A DNA stretch of 64,000 nucleotides from Variovorax jilinensis (GTDB taxonomy: Bacteria > Pseudomonadota > Gammaproteobacteria > Burkholderiales > Burkholderiaceae_C). Within the stretch, counting starts at the first letter, position 1, and every line of letters begins with the position of its first letter. Position numbers and translations under genes: made by a program. The stretch is taken from positions 620,001 through 684,000 of the forward strand of contig NZ_JASZYQ010000003.1 of the NCBI RefSeq assembly GCF_030316885.1, written 5' to 3'. The notes beneath the pieces were generated by a model that was not told where the DNA came from, did no database searches, and saw only the letters and a list, made by a program, of their open reading frames with translations. Positions 21,781 through 34,969 of this stretch are shown piece by piece.

Positions 21781-22977
21781 ATGTCAATGTTCACCGCCGT
21801 CGAGATGGCGCCTCGCGATCCCATCCTGGGTCTCAACGAGCAATATGCCGCCGACGGCAACCCGAAAAAGGTCAACCTCGGCGTCGGCGTCTACTACGAC
21901 GACAACGGCAAGCTGCCGCTGCTGAAGTGCGTGCAGGCGGCCGAGGCGGACATGATGAAGGCGCCCAGCGCGCGCGGCTACCTGCCGATCGACGGCATCG
22001 CGGCCTATGACGCCGCAGTCAAGGGCCTGGTGTTCGGCGCCGACAGCGAACCCGTCAAGTCGGGCCGCGTCGCCACCATCCAGGCCATCGGCGGCACTGG
22101 CGGCCTCAAGGTCGGCGCCGACTTCCTCAAGAAGCTGAGCCCCGGCGCCAAGGTGCTGATCAGCGACCCGAGCTGGGAAAACCACCGCGCGCTGTTCACC
22201 AATGCCGGCTTCCCGGTGGAAAGCTACCCCTATTACGACGCCGCCAAGCGCGGCATCGACTTCGCCGGAATGCTCGGCGCGCTCGAGTCGGCCGCCGCCG
22301 GCACCATCGTCGTGCTGCACGCCTGCTGCCACAACCCGACCGGCTACGACATCACGGCGGCCCAGTGGGACCAGGTCATCGCCACGGTCAAGAGCCGCAA
22401 GCTCACGCCCTTCCTCGACATGGCCTACCAGGGCTTCGGCCACGGCATCAAGGAAGACGGCGCCGTCATCGGCAAGTTCGTCGAAGCCGGTCTGACCTTC
22501 TTCGTCTCGACCTCGTTCTCGAAGAGCTTCAGCCTCTACGGCGAGCGCGTCGGCGCCCTGTCGGTGCTGTGCCAGGACAAGGACGAGGCGGCGCGCGTGC
22601 TGTCGCAGCTCAAGATCGCGATCCGCACCAACTACAGCAACCCGCCGATACACGGCGGCGCGGTGGTCGCGGCAGTGCTCAACGATCCGGCCCGTCGCGC
22701 GGTCTGGGAAGAAGAGCTGGCCGAGATGCGGGTGCGCATCAAGGCCATGCGGCAGAAGCTGGTCGACGGCCTCAAGGCGGCCGGCGTGAAGCAGGACATG
22801 AGCTTCATCACCTCGCAGATCGGCATGTTCAGCTACTCGGGCCTCACCAAGGACCAGATGGTGCGCCTGCGCGACGAATTCGGCGTCTACGGCACCGACA
22901 CCGGCCGCATGTGCGTGGCCGCGCTCAACAGCAAGAACATCGACCACGTCTGCCAGAGCATCGCCAAGGTCCTTTGA
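21781..22977 (+). CDS. tyrB: Aromatic/aspartate aminotransferase (TyrB/AspC family)
   Basis: A fold-type I PLP aminotransferase of 398 residues. The PLP lysine lies in STSFSKSFSLYGERVG, the family signature for AspC/TyrB enzymes, and HACCHNPTGYD supplies the cofactor-binding Asn. The start at MSMFTAVEM is favoured because AAAGGA lies 6 bp upstream; an ATG 27 bp further up lacks this. Likely substrates are aromatic amino acids and aspartate with 2-oxoglutarate. The TGA overlaps a TTG start of the following broken gene. Confidence 0.93.
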   Translation: MSMFTAVEMAPRDPILGLNEQYAADGNPKKVNLGVGVYYDDNGKLPLLKCVQAAEADMMKAPSARGYLPIDGIAAYDAAVKGLVFGADSEPVKSGRVATIQAIGGTGGLKVGADFLKKLSPGAKVLISDPSWENHRALFTNAGFPVESYPYYDAAKRGIDFAGMLGALESAAAGTIVVLHACCHNPTGYDITAAQWDQVIATVKSRKLTPFLDMAYQGFGHGIKEDGAVIGKFVEAGLTFFVSTSFSKSFSLYGERVGALSVLCQDKDEAARVLSQLKIAIRTNYSNPPIHGGAVVAAVLNDPARRAVWEEELAEMRVRIKAMRQKLVDGLKAAGVKQDMSFITSQIGMFSYSGLTKDQMVRLRDEFGVYGTDTGRMCVAALNSKNIDHVCQSIAKVL

Positions 22978-23565
22978 CCCCGGCTGGCGGGCTGCGCGAG
23001 CGCTTCGTCGCGGACGCGCTCGCCAACATGCACAACCGGGCCATCCTCGCGGGCCTGCCCGCGCTGGACCTGCCGGATGCCTGGCTGGTCGCCGGCTGCA
23101 TGTTCCAGAGTCTGGAACCTGCGCTGCGGCCGGCCGGCCGAGGCCGGCATCCGCGACTACGACCTCTTCTACTTCGACGCCTCCGACCTCTCGGCCGAGG
23201 CCGAGCAGCGTGTCGACGACCGCGTGCAGCGGCATTTCGCGAACCTGCCGGTGCGCATCGAGACCAAGAACCAGGCCCGCGTCCACACCTGGTACGAAGG
23301 CTGGTTCGGCGCCAGCTATGCAGCTTCGACCTGCTCGCGCGACGGCATCGACCGCTTCCTCGTCGAGTGCACCTGCGTGGGGCTCCAGGCGCGCGCCGGG
23401 GCGCCTGTTCTGTACGCGCCCTTCGGGCTGGATGACCTGTATGGCGGGCTGCTGGTCCCCAACGCGCGCTGCCCGGCGCCCTTGCTCTATGCAGCGAAAG
23501 CTGCGGACTACCAGCATCGGTGGCCGTGGCTCACCGTGCTCAACAGGGTCTCGGTGCCAGCCTGA
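22974..23565 (+). pseudogene. Nucleotidyltransferase-family protein (DUF925-like), broken by a frameshift
   Basis: Two frames are needed to read this gene. The first, from a TTG that overlaps the tyrB stop, gives LTPAGGLRERFVADALANMH through DAWLVAGCMFQ; the second, starting near 23110, gives VWNLRCGRPAEAGIRDYDLF and continues to SVPA at 23565. Joined, they read as a complete protein of about 198 residues with the GCxFQ-VWN and RDYDLFYFD segments of the nucleotidyltransferase-like family. The break is at CAGAGTCTGG (23106-23115): restoring one GT (AGTGTC) rejoins the frames, so a 2-bp deletion in a GTGT run is the simplest cause. Sequencing error is the main alternative. Confidence 0.72.
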
Positions 23566-23639
23566 GCCAGCGCTGGGGCGAAATGTCACGCTGGCGTCTC
23601 GCGAATGGGGCGCATCCTCTACTGCCGCGCGAATCTCGC

Positions 23640-23657
23640 TGATATATTGCATTGCAA
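23640..23657 (+). promoter_or_regulatory. Candidate phaZ promoter with overlapping dyad
   Basis: TGATATATT (23640-23648) is an extended -10 element. The perfect dyad TTGCA-T-TGCAA (23647-23657) starts inside it and covers the likely transcription start, 20 bp before the phaZ ATG. The placement fits repression; TGCA-rich sites are typical of PHA-sensing PhaR regulators, but that identification is inference. Confidence 0.45.
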
Positions 23658-23676
23658 CAACTTTTATCGGCCCCCG

Positions 23677-25146
23677 ATGCTCTACCAACTCTACGAAGCG
23701 CAGCGTTCCCTGATGGAGCCCTTCGCCGACTTCGCCCAGGCCGCCTCCAAGCTCTACGGCCAGGGCGCAGCCCTCGGACAGACGCCGATGGCCCAGCGCA
23801 TGGCCGCTGGCTACGACCTGCTCTATCGGCTCGGCAAGGACTACGAAAAGCCCGAGTTCGGCATCAAGACGGTCAAGGTCGATGGCCGCGAGGTCGTGAT
23901 CCACGAGAGCGTCGAGATCGCGAAACCCTTCTGCCAGTTGCGCCGCTTCAAGCGCTTCACGGACGAGCCCGAGATCCTGCAGACGCTCAAGTCGCAACCG
24001 GTGGTGCTGATCGTCGCGCCGCTCTCGGGCCACTACGCGACGCTGCTGCGCGACACCGTGCGCACCATGCTGCAGGGCCACAAGGTCTACATCACGGACT
24101 GGACCAACGCCCGGCTGGTGCCGCTATCGGAAGGCAAGTTCACGCTCGACGATTACGTCAACTATGTCGAAGACTTCATCCGCCACCTGCAGGCCGAGTA
24201 CGGCAACTGCCATGTGATCAGCGTCTGCCAGCCCACGGTGCCGGTGCTGGCGGCGGTGTCGCTGATGGCCAGCCGCGGCGAGCAGCTCCCGCTGTCGATG
24301 ACCATGATGGGCGGACCGATCGATGCCCGCAAGTCGCCGACCGCGGTCAACAACCTGGCGATGAACAAGAGCTACGAGTGGTTCGAGAACAACGTGATCT
24401 ACCGCGTCCCCGACAGCTTCCCGGGCGCCGGCCGCCGTGTGTACCCCGGCTTCCTGCAGCACACCGGGTTCGTCGCGATGAATCCCGAGAATCACGCCAG
24501 CAGCCACTACGACTACTTCAAGAACCTGATCAAGGGCGATGACGCCAGCACCGAGGCGCATCGCAAGTTCTACGATGAGTACAACGCCGTGCTCGACATG
24601 GACGCCGACTACTACCTCGACACCATCCGCACCGTGTTCCAGCAGTTCGATCTGGTGAACGGCACCTGGACGGTGAAGAACGCCGAAGGCGAACGCGAGC
24701 TCGTGCGTCCGCAGGACATCCACTCGATCGGCCTGCTGACCGTCGAAGGCGAACTGGACGACATCTCCGGCTCGGGCCAGACCCGCGCGGCCCACGCGCT
24801 GTGCACCGGCATCGTCGACAGCGAACAGCGGCACTACGAGGTCAAGGGCGCGGGCCACTACGGCATCTTCAGCGGCCGCCGCTGGCGCGAACTGGTCTAT
24901 CCGGAAGTGCGTGATTTCATCGCCGCGCACGACAAGCCGCAAAAGCGTGCCGAACGCGCCGTGCTCGCCCAGGAAGACGCCAGACCGGCCGCATCGACCC
25001 GCAGCAGGAAGGCTGCGCCCGTTGCTGCGCGCAAGGCGGCCCCGGCGGCGACACGCAAAGCAGCGCCTGCGACGACCCGCAAGGCTGCACCGGCTCCGAA
25101 GGCGGCCGCAACGCCGCGCGGCAGCGCACGGCGCAAGGCTGCCTGA
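23677..25146 (+). CDS. phaZ: Intracellular polyhydroxyalkanoate depolymerase with basic repeat tail
   Basis: PhaZ mobilises stored poly-3-hydroxybutyrate inside the cell. From [10 protein letters not shown] it has 489 residues; the frame is open for 24 codons upstream but this ATG matches the family start. The catalytic cysteine is C184 in SVCQPTVPV, equivalent to the active cysteine of the Cupriavidus PhaZa1 type, with a histidine in [14 protein letters not shown]. The catalytic part ends near residue 420, the usual family length. A further 69 residues are rich in Lys, Arg, Ala and Pro, with four RKAAP-led octapeptides, like histone H1-type tails of PhaF/AlgP. The tail may bind DNA or the granule surface; this is inference. 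Confidence 0.93.
   Translation: MLYQLYEAQRSLMEPFADFAQAASKLYGQGAALGQTPMAQRMAAGYDLLYRLGKDYEKPEFGIKTVKVDGREVVIHESVEIAKPFCQLRRFKRFTDEPEILQTLKSQPVVLIVAPLSGHYATLLRDTVRTMLQGHKVYITDWTNARLVPLSEGKFTLDDYVNYVEDFIRHLQAEYGNCHVISVCQPTVPVLAAVSLMASRGEQLPLSMTMMGGPIDARKSPTAVNNLAMNKSYEWFENNVIYRVPDSFPGAGRRVYPGFLQHTGFVAMNPENHASSHYDYFKNLIKGDDASTEAHRKFYDEYNAVLDMDADYYLDTIRTVFQQFDLVNGTWTVKNAEGERELVRPQDIHSIGLLTVEGELDDISGSGQTRAAHALCTGIVDSEQRHYEVKGAGHYGIFSGRRWRELVYPEVRDFIAAHDKPQKRAERAVLAQEDARPAASTRSRKAAPVAARKAAPAATRKAAPATTRKAAPAPKAAATPRGSARRKAA
25006..25101 (+). repeat. Four 24-bp coding repeats in the phaZ tail
   Basis: Four consecutive 24-bp units each encode RKAAP plus three variable residues (VAA, AAT, ATT, APK). 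Units differ mostly at synonymous positions, indicating that the peptide repeat is under selection or is old. Copy number may vary between strains. Confidence 0.85.
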
Positions 25147-25163
25147 ACGAGCACGAGAGGCGC

Positions 25164-25793
25164 GTGAACGCGACCGCCGCCAGCCTGCTGGACGCACTGC
25201 CCCAGACGCAGTGCACGCGCTGCGGCTACCCCGACTGCGAAGGCTATGCGCGGGCCATGGCCGCGCATGAGGCCGACATCAACCAGTGCCCGCCGGGCGG
25301 CGCCGAAGGGGTCCGGCGCCTGGCCGCCCTCACGGGCCGGCCGGTACGGGCGATCGATCCGCGCTTCGGCACCGAGGGCCCGCGCGCGCTCGCGGTGATC
25401 GACGAAGCCTGGTGCATCGGCTGCACGCTGTGCCTCGATGCGTGCCCCACCGATGCCATCGTCGGCATCCACAAGCGCATGCATACCGTGATCGATGACC
25501 ATTGCACGGGTTGCGAGCTGTGCATTCCGGTCTGCCCGGTCGACTGCATCTCGCTCGAGGAAGTGACGCCAGGCCGCAGTGGCTGGCAGGCCTGGTCACA
25601 GGTGCAGGCCGACCATGCGCGCGCGCGCTTTCGGGTGCATGCCGAACGAAAGACGCACCGCGGGCCGGTCGAGGCTGTCGCACCCGCAACGCAGTCGGAT
25701 GCGCCTGCCGCGTCGGACCGCAAGCGCGCAACCATCGAGGCCGTGCTCGCGCGGGCCCGCGCAGCGGCAGCGGCCAGGGATGCGGGCCCATGA
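25164..25793 (+). CDS. RnfB-like iron-sulfur electron transfer protein
   Basis: A 209-residue ferredoxin-type protein. An N-terminal 4Fe-4S domain (CTRCGYPDC ... NQCPPGG) of the RnfB/Fe-S type is followed by two 4Fe-4S motifs ([24 protein letters not shown]) at about residues 85-125 and an Ala/Arg-rich tail. The N-terminal membrane anchor of true RnfB is missing and no other rnf genes are near, so it probably acts as a soluble electron carrier rather than in the Rnf complex. The start is GTG; an ATGA overlap couples it to the LysE gene. Confidence 0.85.
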   Translation: MNATAASLLDALPQTQCTRCGYPDCEGYARAMAAHEADINQCPPGGAEGVRRLAALTGRPVRAIDPRFGTEGPRALAVIDEAWCIGCTLCLDACPTDAIVGIHKRMHTVIDDHCTGCELCIPVCPVDCISLEEVTPGRSGWQAWSQVQADHARARFRVHAERKTHRGPVEAVAPATQSDAPAASDRKRATIEAVLARARAAAAARDAGP

Positions 25794-26428
25794 TGAGCCT
25801 CGAGACGCTCCTGCTCTTCGTGCTGGCGTCGATCGCGCTGGCCGTCACGCCCGGCCCCACCATGCTGCTCGCGCTGTCGAACGGCATCTCGGGCGGCATG
25901 CGCGCGGCGGCCTGGGGCATTGCGGGCGCGTCGATCGGCAGCAGCGTGGTGATCGCCACGGTGGCGCTCGGGCTGGGTTCGCTGCTCGCGGCTTCGGAGT
26001 GGCTGTTCGATGCGATCCGCGTGGTCGGCGTGCTGTACCTCGTATGGCTCGGCATCAAGCTGTGGCGCACGCCGCCGGCCGACATCGGCGCCGCGCTCGC
26101 GGCCGGTTCAGGCCAGCCGTTGCGCGGCCGGCTTGCACTGCTGCGCAGCCTGGCAGTCGCGCTGTCGAATCCCAAGTCGCTGCTGTTCTTCGCCGCCTTC
26201 CTGCCGCAGTTCGTCGTGACCTCGCAGCCGCAGGGACCGCAATACCTGGTGCTCGGCGCGATCTTCGTGGGCATCGACACGCTGGTGATGCTCGGCTACG
26301 CCACTGCCGGCACGCAGGCGGTGCGCTGGCTGTCGCGGCGCAGCCTGCGCGCGATCAATCGCGGCTGTGCGGCCGGCATGTGGCTGCTGGCCGCGACCCT
26401 CGCCTTCTGGCGCCGCCCTGGGGCCTGA
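25790..26428 (+). CDS. LysE/RhtB-family amino acid exporter
   Basis: A 212-residue inner membrane protein with about six hydrophobic segments and the N-terminal signature [19 protein letters not shown] of LysE/RhtB translocators, plus [18 protein letters not shown] near the middle. The substrate is probably an amino acid or derivative; which one cannot be told. Its ATG overlaps the RnfB-like stop (ATGA). It converges with the methylmalonyl-CoA operon, with 15 bp between stops. Confidence 0.9.
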   Translation: MMSLETLLLFVLASIALAVTPGPTMLLALSNGISGGMRAAAWGIAGASIGSSVVIATVALGLGSLLAASEWLFDAIRVVGVLYLVWLGIKLWRTPPADIGAALAAGSGQPLRGRLALLRSLAVALSNPKSLLFFAAFLPQFVVTSQPQGPQYLVLGAIFVGIDTLVMLGYATAGTQAVRWLSRRSLRAINRGCAAGMWLLAATLAFWRRPGA

Positions 26429-26443
26429 CGCTCCTCCGGCCGG

Positions 26444-26920
26444 TCAGGTGCCCGCCAAGGCGGCGAACGCCTTCACCACCTCGGGTGGCGCCTGCACCAT
26501 CTCGACCAGCACGCCCTCGCCCGCGATCGGGAATTCGTCGCTCGCCTTGGGATGCAGGAAGCAGATGTCGAAGCCGGCCGCGCCCTTGCGGATGCCGCCC
26601 GGCGCGAAGCGCACGCCCTGGGCCGTGAGCCATTCGACCGCGCGGGGCAGGTCATCGATCCACAGGCCGACGTGATTGAGCGGCGTGGTGTGCACCGCGG
26701 GCTTCCTGTCCGGATCGAGCGGCTGCATCAGGTCGACCTCGACCTTGAAGGGACCGCTGCCGATGGCGCAGATGTCCTCGTCGACGTTCTCGCGCTCGCT
26801 CCTGAAGGTGCCCGTGACCTCGAGGCCGAGCATGTCGACCCACAGCTTCTGCAGCCGCGTCTTGTCGGGGCCGCCGATGGCGATCTGCTGGATGCCCAGC
26901 ACCTTGAATGGACGCGTCAT
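26444..26920 (-). CDS. VOC-family protein, candidate methylmalonyl-CoA epimerase
   Basis: A 158-residue glyoxalase/VOC-fold protein with two beta-alpha-beta-beta-beta modules. The start is fixed by a 4-bp overlap with the bioB stop and AAGGAG 7 bp upstream. As last gene of the mcm-meaB-pccB-pccA-bioB operon it is the natural candidate for the epimerase that converts (S)- to (R)-methylmalonyl-CoA. Likely metal ligands are His in LNHVGLW and Glu in VLVEMVQ, plus FLHPK typical of the epimerase. The first ligand position is Gln (GIQQIAIG) rather than the usual His, as in glyoxalase I. Epimerase activity is inferred from context and partial motif match. Confidence 0.72.
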   Translation of the reverse strand: MTRPFKVLGIQQIAIGGPDKTRLQKLWVDMLGLEVTGTFRSERENVDEDICAIGSGPFKVEVDLMQPLDPDRKPAVHTTPLNHVGLWIDDLPRAVEWLTAQGVRFAPGGIRKGAAGFDICFLHPKASDEFPIAGEGVLVEMVQAPPEVVKAFAALAGT

Positions 26921-27951
26921 GCACATGCTCCTTGTTCGGAAGTCGAACGACCCCTGAGGCCCAGCCTGCGCAACAGGCTCACGTCGGCCTCGACGTCGGG
27001 ATTGCCCGTGACCAGCAGCTTGTCGCCGTAGAAGATCGAATTGGCGCCGGCCAGGAAGCACAGCGCCTGCACCGCGTCGCCGAGCTGCTGGCGGCCGGCC
27101 GACAGGCGCACGCGCGCCTTCGGCATCGTGATGCGCGCGACCGCGATCATGCGCACGAAGTCCAGCGGATCGATCGGCTCCGAATCGGCCAGCGGCGTGC
27201 CCGGTACGCGCACCAGGCTGTTGATCGGCACCGACTCGGGATAGGGGTCGAGGTTGGCCAGTTGCGCGATCAGCCCCGCGCGATGCACCGGTGCCTCGCC
27301 CATGCCCACGATGCCGCCACAGCACACGCTGATGCCGGCGGCACGCACGTGGGCCAGCGTGTCGAGCCGGTCCTGGTAGCTGCGCGTGTCGACGATGTCG
27401 GTGTAGTACTCGGGCGCGGTGTCGAGGTTGTGGTTGTAGTAGTCGAGGCCCGCCGCCTTCAGTTGCACCGCGTGCTGCGGCTCGAGCATGCCGAGCGTGG
27501 CGCAGGTCTGAAGACCGAGGCCCTTGACTGCCTCGACCAGCACCGCGACCTTCTCGACGTCGCGATCCTTCGGTGCCCGCCAGGCGGCACCCATGCAGAA
27601 GCGCGTCGCACCGGCGTCCTTGGCGGCCTGCGCGGCGCGCACCACCTCGTCGACCTCCATCAGCTTCTGCGCCTTGACGCCGGTATCGAACTCGGCCGAC
27701 TGCGGGCAGTAGCCACAGTTCTCGGGGCAGCCGCCGGTCTTGACCGACAGCAGCGTAGCGAGCTCGATGTCGCCGTCGGGGAAGTGCGCGCGATGCACCG
27801 TCTGCGCCTGGAACAGAAGATCGTTGAAGGGCTTGTCGAGCAGCGTCTGCACCGCCTCGACCGACCAGGGGCCGCGCGACACGGGGGGTGTCGCCGGACG
27901 ATGCAGCGTGACGGGTCGGCTCGGCGCCGCGCCGAGATCGTTGGCGCCCAC
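26917..27951 (-). CDS. bioB: Biotin synthase
   Basis: A radical-SAM enzyme that inserts sulfur into dethiobiotin. It has 344 residues. The radical-SAM cluster motif is in [13 protein letters not shown] (C-x3-C-x2-C), and the conserved 2Fe-2S cysteines and arginine are present ([33 protein letters not shown]). The start is a GTG directly abutting the pccA TAG. No other bio genes are nearby. Its position inside a propionyl-CoA carboxylase operon links biotin supply to the biotin-dependent enzyme. Confidence 0.95.
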   Translation of the reverse strand: MGANDLGAAPSRPVTLHRPATPPVSRGPWSVEAVQTLLDKPFNDLLFQAQTVHRAHFPDGDIELATLLSVKTGGCPENCGYCPQSAEFDTGVKAQKLMEVDEVVRAAQAAKDAGATRFCMGAAWRAPKDRDVEKVAVLVEAVKGLGLQTCATLGMLEPQHAVQLKAAGLDYYNHNLDTAPEYYTDIVDTRSYQDRLDTLAHVRAAGISVCCGGIVGMGEAPVHRAGLIAQLANLDPYPESVPINSLVRVPGTPLADSEPIDPLDFVRMIAVARITMPKARVRLSAGRQQLGDAVQALCFLAGANSIFYGDKLLVTGNPDVEADVSLLRRLGLRGRSTSEQGACA

Positions 27952-30000
<2,049 letters not shown>

Positions 30001-30016
30001 GTTCTTCTTCCCGCTC

Positions 30017-31549
<1,533 letters not shown>

Positions 31550-31597
31550 GACGTTCCGTCGGAAGAGTTGATCTTGTTGAAAGTTTCGGTCGTGAGG

Positions 31598-32659
31598 CTA
31601 CGCCGCTGCGGCCTGCGCTGCCAGCAATTGACGCGCCGCGGTCGATGCAGGCAGCGTGCCGGCCGCGACCTGTGCCAGCGCCTGCGGCAGCAGCTCGCGC
31701 ACCTGCGGATGCGCGCGAAAGGCCTGCTTGAGGCCGGCGTCGACGCGCTCCCACATCCAGGCCAGCGCCTGCTTCTCGCGCCGCGCCTGAAAGCGTCCGT
31801 TGCCCGCCTGCAGCGCCTTGAACTGCAGCACCGAGGCCCAGAAGGCATCGACGCCGGTGCCCAGCAGCGCGCTGAGCTGCATCACGCGCGGCAGCCAGAA
31901 GCGCACTTCGGCCTCGGGCGTGCCGGGCGTTGCGTGGGCCGCCTGCATGGCCTGTGCATGGGCCGGATTGCCGTGGTGCCCGAAGAGCCGCAACGCAGAA
32001 GTGATCTGGGCCTGGGCCCGGGTGGCGGCGTCGGGGTCGATGTCGGCCTTGTTGATCACCACCAGGTCGGCCAGCTCCATCACGCCCTTCTTGATCGCCT
32101 GCAGGTCGTCGCCCGCGTTGGGCAGCTGCAGCAGCACGAACATGTCGGTCATGCCCGATACCGCGGTCTCGCTCTGCCCGACGCCGACGGTCTCGACGAT
32201 CACGACGTCGTAGCCCGCGGCCTCGCAGACCAGCATTGCCTCGCGCGTCTTCTCGGCCACGCCGCCCAGCGTGCCGCTGGAGGGGCTGGGGCGGATGTAG
32301 GCCCGCTCGTGCACCGAGAGGCGCTCCATGCGCGTCTTGTCGCCGAGGATGGATCCGCCCGAGACCGTGGACGAGGGATCGATGGTCAGGACCGCGACGC
32401 GGTGACCCTGGTCGATGAGGAACAGGCCCAGCGTCTCGATGAAGGTCGACTTGCCGACGCCGGGCACGCCCGAGATGCCGAGACGGAACGAGCGGCCGGT
32501 GTGCGGCAGCAAGGCGGTCAGCAGTTCGTCGGCCTGCGCGCGATGGTCTGCGCGGGTCGATTCGAGCAGCGTGATGGTCTTGGCGATCGCACGACGCTGC
32601 TGCGGGCCCGCGCCGGCCAGCAGCGCTTCCACCGAGACCGGCGAATTCGCGAGCGGCAT
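31598..32659 (-). CDS. meaB: Methylmalonyl-CoA mutase-associated G-protein chaperone
   Basis: A SIMIBI-class GTPase (MeaB/ArgK family) that protects methylmalonyl-CoA mutase and gates adenosylcobalamin loading. It has 353 residues, with Walker [10 protein letters not shown] near residue 60, the switch region [10 protein letters not shown] and the NKAD guanine-specificity motif. Its ATG is 2 bp after the mutase stop, so the two are coupled. An open frame continues upstream across the mutase gene but is a shadow. Confidence 0.94.
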   Translation of the reverse strand: MPLANSPVSVEALLAGAGPQQRRAIAKTITLLESTRADHRAQADELLTALLPHTGRSFRLGISGVPGVGKSTFIETLGLFLIDQGHRVAVLTIDPSSTVSGGSILGDKTRMERLSVHERAYIRPSPSSGTLGGVAEKTREAMLVCEAAGYDVVIVETVGVGQSETAVSGMTDMFVLLQLPNAGDDLQAIKKGVMELADLVVINKADIDPDAATRAQAQITSALRLFGHHGNPAHAQAMQAAHATPGTPEAEVRFWLPRVMQLSALLGTGVDAFWASVLQFKALQAGNGRFQARREKQALAWMWERVDAGLKQAFRAHPQVRELLPQALAQVAAGTLPASTAARQLLAAQAAAA

Positions 32660-32661
32660 CT

Positions 32662-34821
32662 TCAGGCCGCGACCGCCGCGCGAATCTGCTCGAGCACGTC
32701 CTTGGCGCTGGCCGGGATCGGCGTGCCGGGGCCGTAGATGCCCTTGACGCCGGCCTCGTAGAGGAAGTCGTAGTCCTGGCGCGGGATCACGCCGCCGACG
32801 AAGACGATGATGTCGTCGGCGCCCTGCTTCCTGAGCTCGGCAATGATCGCGGGCACCAGCGTCTTGTGGCCGGCGGCCAGCGTGCTGACGCCGACCGCAT
32901 GCACGTCGTTCTCGATCGCCTGGCGGGCGCACTCTTCCGGCGTCTGGAACAGCGGCCCCATGTCGACGTCGAAGCCGAGGTCGGCAAAGGCCGTCGCCAC
33001 CACCTTGGCGCCGCGGTCGTGGCCGTCCTGGCCGAGCTTGGAGATCATCACGCGCGGACGACGACCCTGCGCTTCCGCGAAGGCCGCGATCTCGTGCTGC
33101 AGGGCCTCCCAGCCCTCGGCGGAGTCGTAGGCGGCGGCATACACGCCCGTGACCTTCTGCGTGTCGGCGCGATGGCGACCGTAGACCTTCTCGAGCGCGT
33201 CGCTGATCTCGCCCACCGTGGCGCGCAGGCGCACCGCATCGATGCTCAGCGCCAGCAGATTGCCCTCGCCGCTCTCGGCCGCGGCCGTGAGCGCGTCGAG
33301 CGCCGCCTGCACCGCGGCCGTGTCGCGCTTCGCGCGGATCGCCTCGAGCTTGGCGACCTGGCCGTCGCGCACCTTCATGTTGTCGATCGACAGGCTGTCG
33401 ATCGCGTCTTCGGTCTTGAGCTTGTACTTGTTGACGCCGACGATGACGTCGCGGCCCGAATCGATGCGGGCCTGCTTGTCGGCCGCGGCGGCCTCGATCT
33501 TGAGCTTGGCCCAGCCGCTGTCGACGGCCTTGGTCATGCCGCCCATGGCCTCGACCTCCTCGATGATGGCCCAGGCCGCATCGGCCATGTCCTGCGTGAG
33601 CTTCTCCATCATGTAGCTGCCGGCCCAGGGATCGATCACGCTCGTGATGTGGGTCTCTTCCTGGATGATGAGCTGCGTGTTGCGCGCGATGCGCGAGCTG
33701 AACTCGGTCGGCAGCGCGATGGCTTCGTCGAGCGCGTTGGTGTGCAGGCTCTGGGTGCCACCGAAGACCGCGGCCATCGCCTCGATGGTGGTGCGCACCA
33801 CGTTGTTGTACGGGTCCTGCTCGGTCAGCGACCATCCCGAGGTCTGGCAGTGGGTGCGCAGCATCAGGCTCTTGGGGTTCTTGGGCTCGAACTCCTTCAT
33901 GATCCGGCACCACAGCAGGCGTGCCGCGCGCATCTTGGCCACTTCGAGATAGAAGTTCATGCCGATGGCCCAGAAGAAGCTCAGGCGCCCCGCGAAGACG
34001 TCGACGTCGAGGCCCTTGGCCAGCGCGGTCTTCACGTACTCCTTGCCGTCGGCCAGCGTGAAGGCCAGTTCGAGCGCCTGGTTGGCGCCGGCTTCCTGCA
34101 TGTGGTAGCCGCTGATCGAGATCGAGTTGAACTTCGGCATCTTGTGGGCCGTGTACTCGATGATGTCGCCGATGATCCGCATGCTCGGCGCCGGCGGAAA
34201 GATGTAGGTGTTGCGAACCATGAACTCCTTGAGGATGTCGTTCTGGATGGTTCCGCTCAGTTGCTCCTGCGACACGCCCTGCTCCTCGGCCGCCACCACG
34301 TAGCCCGCGAGCACCGGCAGCACCGCGCCGTTCATGGTCATCGAGACGCTGACCTTGTCGAGCGGGATCTGGTCGAACAGGATCTTCATGTCCTCGACCG
34401 AATCGATCGCCACGCCGGCCTTGCCGACGTCGCCGGTCACGCGCGGATGGTCGCTGTCGTAGCCGCGGTGCGTGGCCAGGTCGAAGGCCACGCTGACGCC
34501 CTGCCCGCCCGCGGCCAGCGCCTTGCGGTAGAAGGCATTCGATTCCTCGGCGGTCGAGAAGCCCGCGTACTGGCGGATTGTCCAAGGCCGCACCGCGTAC
34601 ATCGTGGCCTGCGGCCCGCGCAGGTAGGGCTCGAAGCCGGGCAGCGTGTCGGTGTACCTGAGGCCCTGCAGGTCGGCCGCCGTGTACAGCGGCTTGACCG
34701 TGATGCCATCGGGCGTGACCCAGTTGAGCGCGTCGAGGTTGCCGCCGGGCGCTGACTTGGCGGCGGCCTTGGTCCAGGCCTCGAGGGTCGCAGACGAGAA
34801 GTTGTAGTCGAGTTTGCTCAT
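32662..34821 (-). CDS. mcm: Methylmalonyl-CoA mutase, single-chain
   Basis: An adenosylcobalamin enzyme that converts (R)-methylmalonyl-CoA to succinyl-CoA. It has 719 residues: a substrate-binding TIM barrel in the N-terminal 540 or so and a C-terminal B12-binding domain with the base-off DGHDRG motif and later GG loop (VFVGGVIP). This is the catalytic large-subunit type, like E. coli ScpA, with no small subunit nearby. It is the first gene of the mcm-meaB-pccB-pccA-bioB-VOC operon and is divergent from a GntR regulator. No cobalamin riboswitch is visible in the short leader. Confidence 0.95.
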   Translation of the reverse strand: MSKLDYNFSSATLEAWTKAAAKSAPGGNLDALNWVTPDGITVKPLYTAADLQGLRYTDTLPGFEPYLRGPQATMYAVRPWTIRQYAGFSTAEESNAFYRKALAAGGQGVSVAFDLATHRGYDSDHPRVTGDVGKAGVAIDSVEDMKILFDQIPLDKVSVSMTMNGAVLPVLAGYVVAAEEQGVSQEQLSGTIQNDILKEFMVRNTYIFPPAPSMRIIGDIIEYTAHKMPKFNSISISGYHMQEAGANQALELAFTLADGKEYVKTALAKGLDVDVFAGRLSFFWAIGMNFYLEVAKMRAARLLWCRIMKEFEPKNPKSLMLRTHCQTSGWSLTEQDPYNNVVRTTIEAMAAVFGGTQSLHTNALDEAIALPTEFSSRIARNTQLIIQEETHITSVIDPWAGSYMMEKLTQDMADAAWAIIEEVEAMGGMTKAVDSGWAKLKIEAAAADKQARIDSGRDVIVGVNKYKLKTEDAIDSLSIDNMKVRDGQVAKLEAIRAKRDTAAVQAALDALTAAAESGEGNLLALSIDAVRLRATVGEISDALEKVYGRHRADTQKVTGVYAAAYDSAEGWEALQHEIAAFAEAQGRRPRVMISKLGQDGHDRGAKVVATAFADLGFDVDMGPLFQTPEECARQAIENDVHAVGVSTLAAGHKTLVPAIIAELRKQGADDIIVFVGGVIPRQDYDFLYEAGVKGIYGPGTPIPASAKDVLEQIRAAVAA

Positions 34822-34939
34822 GGCGCCGCTTTGCTGCTGAGGGGGGGCTGGTTCGTCGGTCGGGAATCGTCGAAGTGATCGAGTGTCCGCGCTGCCGCCG
34901 AACAGTCAACGGAGTCTAACCGATCCGTAATTATTAATT

Positions 34940-34954
34940 CAAACCGCCGGTTTG
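34940..34954. promoter_or_regulatory. Operator-like dyad between mcm and the GntR gene
   Basis: CAAACC-GCC-GGTTTG is a perfect inverted repeat with 6-bp arms, next to an AT-rich patch, 15 bp before the GntR ATG. On the mcm side, TTGAAT and TAGACT lie 18 bp apart and could form a promoter that the dyad borders. GntR/FCD regulators usually bind short dyads like this near their own gene. Confidence 0.5.
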
Positions 34955-34969
34955 CGGTACATTCCAGCC

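Noticed and set aside
31598-34909. A 1103-codon open frame that runs through meaB and across the mutase gene in another frame
   Set aside because: Only the first-listed 353-residue MeaB part is protein-like. The rest is the GC-driven shadow of the mutase gene, which is fully explained in its own frame.
34822-34969. Cobalamin riboswitch before the B12-dependent mutase
   Set aside because: The leader is under 150 bp, contains no B12-box-like segment and no large structured element.
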